This document shows, in pieces, positions 1-5,580 of a DNA stretch of 6,743 nucleotides. The notes under the pieces were generated by a model, which saw nothing but the letters and a program-made list of their open reading frames with translations, searched no databases and had not been told where the DNA came from. Position numbers and translations under genes: made by a program. Position 1 is the stretch's first letter; each line of letters starts with the position of its first letter. The DNA lies in assembly GCA_030043595.1 (NCBI GenBank), contig JASHXJ010000619.1, positions 1-6,743 of the forward strand, in the 5' to 3' direction. This stretch comes from Trebonia sp. GTDB lineage: Bacteria > Actinomycetota > Actinomycetes > Streptosporangiales > Streptosporangiaceae.

Positions 1-45
1 GCCGACGCCGAGGCCCCGGACACCGCCGACGCCGAGTCACGCTAA
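1..45 (+). CDS. C-terminal tail of an upstream gene, truncated at the window edge
   Basis: Reading frame 1 runs from the window edge to a TAA at 43-45 and encodes ADAEAPDTADAESR. All codons but one sense codon (TCA) end in G or C, as expected for a coding region of this genome. The tail is acidic, Ala/Asp/Glu-rich and internally repeated (GCCGACGCCGAG at 1-12 and 25-36), which suggests a disordered C-terminus. The function cannot be told from 14 residues. The frame is ambiguous: frame 2 is also open from the edge to the TAA at 101-103 and would end in ADAKTPDTAAPESR, so the gene may instead stop at 103. Confidence 0.4.
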   Translation, partial: ADAEAPDTADAESR

Positions 46-116
46 CCCCGCCCCGCCGGCCGACGCGAAGACCCCGGACACCGCCGCCCCCGAGTCACGC
101 TAATCCCGCCCCGCGA
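1..116. repeat. 58-bp tandem duplication that includes a gene's stop codon
   Basis: Positions 1-58 and 59-116 align without gaps and differ at about eight positions (9, 10, 13, 29, 31, 46, 57 and 58 of the unit). Each copy ends its coding part with GAGTCACGCTAA followed by a CCCGCCCCGC block. Copy 1 encodes ADAEAPDTADAESR-stop in frame 1, and copy 2 encodes ADAKTPDTAAPESR-stop in frame 2. The 58-bp unit is not a multiple of three, so the duplication shifts the frame. One copy is therefore the true 3' end of the upstream gene and the other a fossil. Confidence 0.8.
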
Positions 117-127
117 GCCTCTCGCGG
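111..127. terminator. GC-rich hairpin downstream of the upstream gene
   Basis: CCGCGAG at 111-117 and CTCGCGG at 121-127 form a perfect 7-bp stem with a CCT loop. It lies just after the stop codons at 45 and 103. There is no T-run, so it would be a U-less hairpin of the kind proposed for actinobacteria. Such short GC stems also arise by chance at this base composition. Confidence 0.35.
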
Positions 128-140
128 CGCCGGGATCCAA

Positions 141-254
141 GTCACACACGCCCCTGGTGTCGGCTTTGTATGCGTTCCGCACGACATAACGGGACAAATC
201 GGGCGCGAAAGTGGTCACGGCGCATACAAAGCCAACGGGAGGGGCTGGCGTGAC
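141..254. repeat. 114-bp imperfect inverted repeat between convergent genes
   Basis: Arms 141-176 and 219-254 pair in a single register without gaps: 27 Watson-Crick pairs, 3 G-T pairs and 6 mismatches over 36 positions, around a 42-nt centre. The core is a perfect 13-bp match, GGCTTTGTATGCG (162-174) with CGCATACAAAGCC (221-233). It is flanked outward by G+CCCCT/AGGGG+C (150-155 with 240-245) and GTCAC/GTGAC (141-145 with 250-254). The core is much richer in A/T than the surroundings. The position between two genes that end toward each other suits a bidirectional terminator or structured RNA end. A small non-autonomous mobile element with terminal inverted repeats would also look like this. 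I saw no clear target-site duplication (the flanks are ccaa and cgga). Confidence 0.7.
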
Positions 255-304
255 CGGACGGAAAGGGGCCGGGTGAAAGGCAAGTGGCTGGTGGGGCTGC
301 CCTG

Positions 305-1129
305 CTAGGCGCGGCGGCGGCGTTCCCGCCACCAGGTGCCCAGGACGACCCGGGCGAACCTGGCGCCGTAGAAAACGTTGTTCACGCCGGGGATGTGCAG
401 GTTGTAGAAGGGATTCTGGCCCTTCTTGCTTTCGCCGACCTTCCGCTTGTGGATGGTGGCGGGCACCTCGAGCACTTTGTAGCCATGGGTGATGACGCCG
501 ATGAGCAGCTCGGACGCCTGGTACTGCGGCTGCTCCAGCTGGACGGCCCCGGTCACCTCGGCGCGCATGGCCCGCAGGCCGAACGTCGTGTCGCCGATCC
601 GCTGGCCGGTAAGCAGGCTTACCAGCACGGCGAAGAACCGCACGCCGGCCCTGCGGATCGGGTCCTTGGTCTCCTCGCTGCCCATCCGGCGCGAGCCCGT
701 GACGAAGTCCGCCGTGCCGGCGATGACCGGGGCGAGAAGGGGCTCGATCTCCAGCGGGTTGTACTGGCCGTCGGCGTCAGTGGTGACGATGTACTGGGCG
801 CCGCCCTCGCGGGCGATCCGGTAGCCGAGGCGCAGGGCGGCTCCCTGGCCGCGGTTGACCGGCACGTCGCACACGACGGCGCCTGACGCGTCCGCCTCCT
901 TGGCCGTGGCGTCGGCGCAGCCGTCGGCGACCACGATCACCTCGGCGGCCAGTCCGCAGACCGTGCGGGGCAGTGCCTCGACGACAGGCCCGACGGCACC
1001 TTCCTCGTTGTACGCGGCGATCACCAGCGCGACCGGCGGGAGCTTCGTAGCCCGCTCCCCGTAAGTGTCGGAAAGCTTCTGCAGCGCGTCGGCGTCGATC
1101 GCCGCGTCCGCTGGGTTCGAGTAGAACAC
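305..1129 (-). CDS. Family 2 glycosyltransferase (dolichyl-phosphate mannose synthase-like)
   Basis: The 274-residue protein has the GT-A fold layout of family 2 transferases that move a sugar from a nucleotide donor, in the DPM/DPG synthase-like group; the acceptor is unknown. The sequence shows a first beta strand VALVIAAYNEE (33-43), VIVVADGCADAT (64-75), NRGQGAALRLG (92-102), the metal-binding DAD at 118-120 within TTDADGQY, and later ETKDP, FGLRAM and QYQASELLIG. No membrane helix is visible, so it is probably cytosolic or peripheral. The C-terminus is basic (RERRRRA). I chose the GTG at 1127-1129 because GGAGG lies 7 nt upstream. An ATG at 1217-1219 gives 30 more residues but has no ribosome binding site, and an ATG at 1175-1177 has GGAG too close. 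Homology starts near residue 30 in either case. The gene stands alone on the minus strand and converges on the upstream gene. Family assignment is confident; the substrate is not. Confidence 0.9.
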   Translation of the reverse strand: MFYSNPADAAIDADALQKLSDTYGERATKLPPVALVIAAYNEEGAVGPVVEALPRTVCGLAAEVIVVADGCADATAKEADASGAVVCDVPVNRGQGAALRLGYRIAREGGAQYIVTTDADGQYNPLEIEPLLAPVIAGTADFVTGSRRMGSEETKDPIRRAGVRFFAVLVSLLTGQRIGDTTFGLRAMRAEVTGAVQLEQPQYQASELLIGVITHGYKVLEVPATIHKRKVGESKKGQNPFYNLHIPGVNNVFYGARFARVVLGTWWRERRRRA

Positions 1130-1136
1130 GCTCAAG

Positions 1137-1141
1137 CCTCC
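1137..1141 (-). promoter_or_regulatory. Ribosome binding site that sets the glycosyltransferase start
   Basis: GGAGG on the minus strand, 7 nt before the GTG at 1127-1129. The two upstream ATG candidates lack a well-spaced site, so this supports the shorter 274-residue protein. Confidence 0.6.
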
Positions 1142-1453
1142 GTCACTCCACGGGAACCCGATTCCCTCGCCATCCATGCTCCGTTCGCTGCAGCGGACCG
1201 CGTGGGGTCCGTGCGACATGTGCGGTTTACGTCGGCGGGAGATTACCCGACCCAGCTGATGGTTCGCTGGAGGTCGTCCGGTATGAGCACCGTGGCCAAG
1301 GGCGCGTCACCGGACAAGCCCGCGCGTTGCAAGTGTATCGGCCTCCCTAATTGGCCATGGTGATAATGCTTGGGACGTGCCGGACCTGTTATCAGCCAAG
1401 ATCAGCGGACATGCGTGTAAGCACAGGTTTCCCGGTACACCGGCCGCATACTC

Positions 1454-1469
1454 GTTACCAGAAAGTAAC
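1454..1469. promoter_or_regulatory. Operator-like inverted repeat GTTAC-N6-GTAAC
   Basis: GTTAC at 1454-1458 and GTAAC at 1465-1469 form a perfect 5-bp dyad around CAGAAA, 65 bp upstream of the likely start of the CobH-like gene. The size and symmetry resemble a dimeric regulator site, and the A/T content stands out from the surroundings. No specific regulator is recognised, and a chance occurrence is possible. Confidence 0.3.
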
Positions 1470-1534
1470 CGGTGCGCGGACACGCCGGCGCGGTGGTTGT
1501 GCAGGCGGACGTGGTGGTGGTTGGCTCAGGGGAC

Positions 1535-2146
1535 ATGACCGAGGCAACCTCCGCTGCCATCGACCCAGCTGAGGCCGAGTCCTACCGTGTGCTGAGGTCC
1601 CGGATCGACCTGAGCATGCTTCCGCCGCTGGCCCGCGCGGTCACCGAGGCGGTTGTCTGCGCGACCGGCGACTTCGACTACGTCACGGACCTGGTGTGCG
1701 AGGAGGGGGCGCTGGCCGCCGGGGTCAGGGCCATCGCGGCCGGGGCGCCGGCGGTGGCCGACGCGCCCGGGGTAGCCGCGAGCATCACGGGCTGCCCCGT
1801 GATCTGCAAGGCGTCAGAGCCGCTGGCCGTCCGGCTGGCCAGGACCACGGGGATCACGGTGCCCGCCGCCGGGATCCGGCTGGGGTTCGGCGAGGCGGGG
1901 CCGGGAGCGGTCTGGGTAATCGGCGGTGTTTCCGACGCGCTCGACGAGCTGCTGCGCCGGGTGGCTGGTCCGGCGCTGGTGATTGGCGTCCCTGCTGGTC
2001 TGGTCGGCGCGGCGGCTGCCAAGGACGCGCTCCGGGCCAGCGGTCTCCCCGCGCTGAGCAACATCTCCGAGAAGGGCGGTCCCGTGGTGGCCGCCGCCGC
2101 CTTCGGCGCCCTGCTGCGCGCCGCACGGGGCGAACCCCGGCCATAG
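1535..2146 (+). CDS. cobH: CobH/CbiC-like precorrin-8X methylmutase homologue with altered active-site motifs
   Basis: The 203-residue protein has the length and order of motifs of precorrin-8X methylmutase, the enzyme that shifts a methyl group from C-11 to C-12 of the corrin ring to give hydrogenobyrinate. Family landmarks are clear: SYRVLRSRIDLS (16-27), ATGDFDY (43-49), AGAPAVAD (69-76), GPGAVWVIG (122-130), ALVIGVPAGLVGAAAAK (147-163), NISEKGG (176-182). Key positions differ from the family as I know it. The catalytic His (IHAT context) is Cys42, TRSAA reads TVPAA (108-112), MVAxGI reads GVAASI, APTAL reads VSDAL, GGSA reads GGPV, and AAAVNAL reads AAAFGAL. It may be a pseudoenzyme or act on another substrate; the reading frame itself is intact. 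The start is the ATG at 1535, close to where homology begins, with AGGGG just upstream at a short spacing; a GTG at 1472 would add 21 residues. The CysG-like gene follows after 75 bp. Confidence 0.8.
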   Translation: MTEATSAAIDPAEAESYRVLRSRIDLSMLPPLARAVTEAVVCATGDFDYVTDLVCEEGALAAGVRAIAAGAPAVADAPGVAASITGCPVICKASEPLAVRLARTTGITVPAAGIRLGFGEAGPGAVWVIGGVSDALDELLRRVAGPALVIGVPAGLVGAAAAKDALRASGLPALSNISEKGGPVVAAAAFGALLRAARGEPRP

Positions 2147-2161
2147 CGGCGTCGTTAATCA

Positions 2162-2202
2162 CCTGTTCGGGTACGTTCGTCGCGAGAAGTCGGGAGAACA
2201 GG
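2162..2202. promoter_or_regulatory. Inverted repeat between the cobH-like and cysG-like genes
   Basis: CCTGTTC (2162-2168) and GAACAGG (2196-2202) are perfect complements around 27 nt, in the 75-bp gap between the two tetrapyrrole-type genes. It ends 10 nt before the AGAGG ribosome binding site (2212-2216) of the next gene. It could be an attenuator, a weak terminator or an operator. There is no T-run. Confidence 0.35.
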
Positions 2203-2221
2203 CACGACCGAAGAGGCAGCC

Positions 2222-3511
2222 GTGACCGGAACACTGGACGACGCTTACCTGCTCGGGCTGCGGCTGTACGGCAGGCGGGTCCTCGTTGTCGGCGGCGGCG
2301 CGGTGGCGGCCCGCCGCGTGCCGCGGCTGGTTGCCGCGGGTGCGGACGTCCTGCTCGTCTCGCCCGCAGCTACCGCCTCCCTCGAAGATCTCGCTACGGC
2401 GGGGCGGATCGGGTGGCTGCGAAGGGAATTCCGGCCGGGGGACTGCGCGGGCGCCTGGCTGGTCTGTGCGTGCGCGGGCCCGAAGGATGTCAACGCGCAG
2501 GTGGCCGAGGAGGCCGAACGCCAGCGGACCTGGTGCGTGCGAGCCGATGACGCGGCCGCCGCGACGGCCTGGACGCCCGCCGCCGGCCAGGCGGCCGATA
2601 CCAGGGTCGGCGTGCTCAGCGGCGATCCCCGGCACAGCGCGGCGATCAGGGACGCCATCGTCGGCGCGCTGCAGGCCGGGACGATCTCCGCCCGGCACCA
2701 CAGGAAGCGCCGGGCGGGCGTGGCCCTGGTCGGCGGCGGTCCCGGCGACCCGGGGCTGATCACGGTGCGCGGCCGGCAGCTGCTCGCCGAGGCCGACGTG
2801 GTGATCGCCGACCGGCTCGCGCCGCGCGAGCTGCTCTCCGAGCTGCCGCCCGACGTGCTTGTCATCGACGCCGGCAAGGTTCCCTACAAAAGGGCGATGT
2901 CCCAGGACGAGATCAACGAGGCCCTGGTCGGGCACGCGAGAACAGGGCGGTTCGTCGTCCGGCTGAAGGGCGGGGACCCGTTCGTGTTCGGCCGCGGCGG
3001 CGAGGAGATGCTGGCATGCCTGCGCGCCGGGATACCGGTCACGGTGGTGCCGGGCGTCAGCGCCGCGGTCGGCGTCCCGACCGCGGCGGGCCTTCCGGTG
3101 ACGCACCGCGGCACCGCGCAGCACTTTCACGTGGTATCGGTGCACGTGCCGCCGGGAGACGAGCGGTCCACCGTGGACTGGGAAGCGCTGGCCAGGAGCG
3201 ATGGGACGCTGGTGCTGCTGATGGCCCTGGAACGGATCGGGTCAGTCGCGATAACCCTGATCGGGTACGGGCGGCCCGGGAGCAGTCCTGTTTCGGTAAT
3301 CGCGGACGGTACCATGCCCAATCAGCGCACAATTTACTCAACGCTGGAAGAAGTCGAGAGGCAAGTCGCTGAGGTGGGGATCCGCCCCCCGGCCGTGGTG
3401 GTTATCGGCAAGGTGGTGACCGTCGCGGCCGAACTTGCCGGGCTCGCGCGGAACCTGGGCTCGGCCGCGTCGCTGCTGCCCATGCCGGCGGAGGATAATG
3501 AGCGAGCGTAA
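2222..3511 (+). CDS. cysG: CysG-type siroheme synthase: precorrin-2 dehydrogenase-like domain fused to uroporphyrinogen-III C-methyltransferase
   Basis: The 429-residue protein resembles the actinobacterial short form of CysG. The N-terminal Rossmann domain has VLVVGGGAVAARR (20-32) and WCVRADDAAAATAWTP (104-119). A short linker replaces the longer middle domain of enterobacterial CysG, and the SUMT domain starts near residue 165. SUMT motifs are VGGGPGDPGLITVRG (170-184), ADVVIADRL (191-199), VVRLKGGDPFVFGRGGEE (245-262) and VVPGVSA (275-281) followed by PVTHRG. SUMT methylates uroporphyrinogen III twice with SAM to give precorrin-2, which the N-terminal domain oxidises to sirohydrochlorin with NAD. 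Oddities: the Asp-containing stretch before VN is CAGPKD (84-89); the conserved SGH/TGH is SVH (Val307); and MG is MA (Ala335). The start is GTG, with AGAGG 5 nt upstream. The family is certain, but full activity of both halves is not. Confidence 0.88.
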   Translation: MTGTLDDAYLLGLRLYGRRVLVVGGGAVAARRVPRLVAAGADVLLVSPAATASLEDLATAGRIGWLRREFRPGDCAGAWLVCACAGPKDVNAQVAEEAERQRTWCVRADDAAAATAWTPAAGQAADTRVGVLSGDPRHSAAIRDAIVGALQAGTISARHHRKRRAGVALVGGGPGDPGLITVRGRQLLAEADVVIADRLAPRELLSELPPDVLVIDAGKVPYKRAMSQDEINEALVGHARTGRFVVRLKGGDPFVFGRGGEEMLACLRAGIPVTVVPGVSAAVGVPTAAGLPVTHRGTAQHFHVVSVHVPPGDERSTVDWEALARSDGTLVLLMALERIGSVAITLIGYGRPGSSPVSVIADGTMPNQRTIYSTLEEVERQVAEVGIRPPAVVVIGKVVTVAAELAGLARNLGSAASLLPMPAEDNERA

Positions 3512-3660
3512 AACCAGGCGGAACGATGGAAGGAAAGGGCGGGACGGTGGGACAATCGCCGTCGCCCGGGATAGGGCGCCGAAACGGCGCGGGCAGCGCG
3601 GGCGCGGCGGATATGGTCAATTCCATGGCGGCGCCTGAGGGCGGAATTGGATCGCCTGGT

Positions 3661-3689
3661 GAATCGCTGTCACGGCGTGATGGCGATTC
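3661..3689. promoter_or_regulatory. 29-nt nested palindrome next to the ribosome binding site
   Basis: GAATCGC (3661-3667) pairs with GCGATTC (3683-3689). Inside, TCACG (3670-3674) pairs with CGTGA (3676-3680), and the TG/TG joints form two G-T pairs. As RNA this is one continuous hairpin of about 13 pairs with a GGC loop, ending 12 nt before the AAGGA-type site at 3702-3707. As DNA it is a dyad suitable for a dimeric regulator. Confidence 0.55.
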
Positions 3690-3701
3690 TGCACGAGGCG
3701 G

Positions 3702-3707
3702 GAAGGA
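3702..3707 (+). promoter_or_regulatory. Ribosome binding site that sets the first GTPase start
   Basis: GAAGGA lies 7 nt before GTG at 3715-3717. Upstream ATGs at 3526, 3613 and 3625 have weaker sites, and the codons before 3715 do not look coding. Confidence 0.6.
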
Positions 3708-3714
3708 ACCAGGC

Positions 3715-5580
3715 GTGTCAGACGGCTGGTCGCGGTCACGAGTCCGGGTTGACGCGCGGCTTCTTGAGGCTACCCTGCTCAACCTCAGGAAGCGGATCGC
3801 CGCGATACCGCTGGTCTTCGACGTTCCCGGCGCCGACGAGGTATCCGCGGAACGGGCCAAGCTGCTCAGCCAGATCGACGACTACCTGCTGCCGCGGGTC
3901 CGCCAGTCGGCGGCGCCGATCCTGGTGGCGCTCGTCGGCTCGACGGGCGCGGGGAAATCCACGCTGATCAACAGCATCGTCGGCACCCAGGTGAGCCTGA
4001 CGGGCGTACGCCGCCCCACCACGAACTCACCGGTGCTCGCCTGCCACCCGGACGACATCGGCTGGTTCGCGGAGAACATGTTCCTGCCCACGCTGCCGCG
4101 GGTGCGCCAGGAGGGCCTGGCCCGGCCCGGGCGGGACGGGCTGCTCGTGCTCGCCGCGTGCGAAGGGATGACCAAGGGGGTCGCGCTGCTCGACACGCCG
4201 GACATCGACTCGGTGGTGCGAGCGCACTACGACTTCGCCTACCAGTTTCTCGACGCCTCGGACCTGTGGCTGTTCATGACGAGCGCCAGCAGGTACGCGG
4301 ACGCGCCAGTGTGGGAGATCCTGCAGCACGCCAGGGAACGCGGCGCGGCGCTCGGCACAGTCCTGTCCCGGGTACCGCCGAGCCACCGCGCCGAGCTCGC
4401 CGACCACTTCAACGCGATGCTCGACGCGAACGGGATCACGCCGGGCGAACGGTTCGTGATCCCGGAGACCGGCATCGTGGACGGGATGCTGCCGCGCGAC
4501 GTCTTCCAGCCGATCCGGGACTGGCTCACCGACACCGCCCAGCGCGCCGACAGGCGGGTCGCGGTGCTCAGCCAGACGATGGCCGGCGTACTGGACACGT
4601 TCAAGACACGGGTTCCCAGGCTGGCCGCGCACGTGGACGCGCAGGTGGTGCTGCGCGCCCGGCTGCGGCGTGAGGCCGAGGCCGCCTACGTCGGCGCGCT
4701 GCACGAGTTCGACAGCGGAACGCGCGGCGCCCAGCTGCTGCGCGGTGAGGTGCTGGCCCGCTGGGAGGACTACGCGGACAGCGGCGATCTGGGCGCCGCG
4801 CTGCGCGGCAAGCGCCCGGTGCGCAGGGGGAGGCGGGCGCGCAGGGGCACGAGCAGCACGCGGGTCAGCGCTCTGGACGCCGCGCTGCGGACGGCGCTGC
4901 AGGCGCTCGTGGTGTCGGTGGCGGACCGCGCCGCCGAGCATGTGACGCGGGTCTGGCGGGCCGACGCGGCGGGGTTCGCGCTGCTCGCCGCGGCGGAGGC
5001 GAGCAGGGCGCGCGGTGAGCAGGCCAAGCAGGAGTTCGAGACGGCCTTCGGGACGTACCCGTCGGCGGGGGCCGCGCAGCGCGCCGCCGCGAGCAGCCTG
5101 GACCGGTCCGCGTCCGACCTGACCGCCCGCGTTACCCGCGCGGTCAGCGCGTGGCAAGATCAGCTAATGCGGCTTGTGCAGTCGGAGAACCTGCTGAAAC
5201 GGTCCGGCGGCGCCACCTACGAGACCGAGCCGCTGAGCCTGGTGACGCTGGTCGCCATGCTCGGCGAGGACGCGAGCGCGACCGCGGGCGCCGGCGCGAA
5301 CGCGAACGCGTACGCCAAGGACACCGGCGGGGGCGCAGACGGCGGCGAAGACGGCGGGATCGTCACCATTCCCGCCGACCTGCTGGCGTCCGCGTTCGGC
5401 CCCGTAGAGTCCAGGCAGCTCGTCGACAGGGCCCGCGCGGACCTCGTGGACCGGGTGCGGCTGCTGCTCGACGAGGAGCTGCTGCGGTTCGTCGAGGTCC
5501 TGGACGGAGCCGGGCCGGTCGACCCGGTCGCGGCGGTGCGGCTCTACCAGGCCGAATACTCGCTGGAGTCGGCGCGATGA
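3715..5580 (+). CDS. Dynamin-like large GTPase, first of a pair
   Basis: The 621-residue protein has an N-terminal GTPase domain. The P-loop is GSTGAGKST (75-83), the switch I region RPTT (100-103), and switch II DTPDIDS (160-166), where DxPD replaces DxxG. There is no N/TKxD motif; the matching strand reads TVLSRVP (215-221). The rest is mainly Ala/Arg/Leu-rich helix. It includes a basic stretch with 10 Arg/Lys in 20 residues (364-383) and a low-complexity Ala/Gly/Asp segment (517-548) near the end. Only a short hydrophobic run (SLVTLVAML) is seen, so no certain membrane span. The design fits bacterial dynamin-like proteins that assemble on membranes; Streptomyces has such pairs at sporulation septa (DynA/DynB). 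An orthology call needs a search. The GTG start follows GAAGGA; an ATG at 3526 would add 63 low-complexity residues. It overlaps the next GTPase by 4 bp, implying coupled translation. Confidence 0.8.
   Translation: MSDGWSRSRVRVDARLLEATLLNLRKRIAAIPLVFDVPGADEVSAERAKLLSQIDDYLLPRVRQSAAPILVALVGSTGAGKSTLINSIVGTQVSLTGVRRPTTNSPVLACHPDDIGWFAENMFLPTLPRVRQEGLARPGRDGLLVLAACEGMTKGVALLDTPDIDSVVRAHYDFAYQFLDASDLWLFMTSASRYADAPVWEILQHARERGAALGTVLSRVPPSHRAELADHFNAMLDANGITPGERFVIPETGIVDGMLPRDVFQPIRDWLTDTAQRADRRVAVLSQTMAGVLDTFKTRVPRLAAHVDAQVVLRARLRREAEAAYVGALHEFDSGTRGAQLLRGEVLARWEDYADSGDLGAALRGKRPVRRGRRARRGTSSTRVSALDAALRTALQALVVSVADRAAEHVTRVWRADAAGFALLAAAEASRARGEQAKQEFETAFGTYPSAGAAQRAAASSLDRSASDLTARVTRAVSAWQDQLMRLVQSENLLKRSGGATYETEPLSLVTLVAMLGEDASATAGAGANANAYAKDTGGGADGGEDGGIVTIPADLLASAFGPVESRQLVDRARADLVDRVRLLLDEELLRFVEVLDGAGPVDPVAAVRLYQAEYSLESAR

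Larger units (their letters stand above)
1130..1534. other. Divergent intergenic spacer, no gene seen
   Basis: About 400 bp between the divergent glycosyltransferase and CobH-like genes. It is less GC-rich than the genes and contains A/T-rich spots such as CCCTAATTGG (1345-1354) and TGATAATGC (1361-1369). Open frames here have no coding-like codon bias. Promoters for both genes should lie here, but I found no convincing -35/-10 pair on either strand. A cobalamin riboswitch was looked for upstream of the CobH-like gene and no B12-box-like core was recognised. TGATAA (1361-1366) with TTATCA (1389-1394), and CTTGG (1369-1373) with CCAAG (1396-1400), are complementary but interleaved. This is noted as weak structure only. 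Confidence 0.5.
3512..3714 (+). promoter_or_regulatory. Structured leader upstream of the GTPase operon
   Basis: This stretch is formally open from an ATG at 3526 in the GTPase frame, but many codons end in A or T (for example GAA, GGA, CAA, ATA, CGA, AAT, GGA, ATT, TCT, GCA), unlike the gene after 3715. It holds four hairpin-capable inverted repeats in a row. The first is GGGC..GACGG with CCGTC.GCCC (3537-3567, 2-nt bulge). The second is GCGCCG-AAA-CGGCGC (3576-3590), and the third is CAATTCC with GGAATTG (3618-3649). The fourth is the nested palindrome 3661-3689. I infer an untranslated leader. It matches no riboswitch I recognise. Confidence 0.5.

Noticed and set aside
160..235. Integrase attachment site or insertion sequence
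   Set aside because: There is no transposase or integrase gene nearby and no visible target-site duplication, so only the inverted repeat itself is reported.
42..332. Minus-strand open frame of 96 codons at the window start
   Set aside because: It runs through the tandem duplication and the large inverted repeat and into the glycosyltransferase end, with no domain or codon support.
1345..1534. Cobalamin riboswitch upstream of the CobH-like gene
   Set aside because: No B12-box-like sequence or multi-arm core was recognised. A covariance-model search would settle it.
2159..3145. Long minus-strand open frame of 328 codons opposite the CysG-like gene
   Set aside because: Its translation is compositionally biased (His/Arg/Pro/Gly) with no recognisable motif, and it mirrors a well-supported plus-strand gene. 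Long antisense frames are expected at this GC content.
3670..3680. BldD-type operator at TCACGgCGTGA
   Set aside because: The half sites resemble TnAC and GTnA, but the gap is 3 nt, not the 5 nt of the BldD consensus.
3526..3714. N-terminal extension of the first GTPase from ATG 3526
   Set aside because: Third-position G/C drops, the translation is low complexity, hairpins fill the region, and a well-spaced GAAGGA precedes GTG 3715. Not fully excluded.
4027..5157. Minus-strand open frame of 376 codons opposite the first GTPase
   Set aside because: Arg/Pro/Gly/Ala-rich with no motif. The plus-strand frame carries the P-loop and family-wide similarity.
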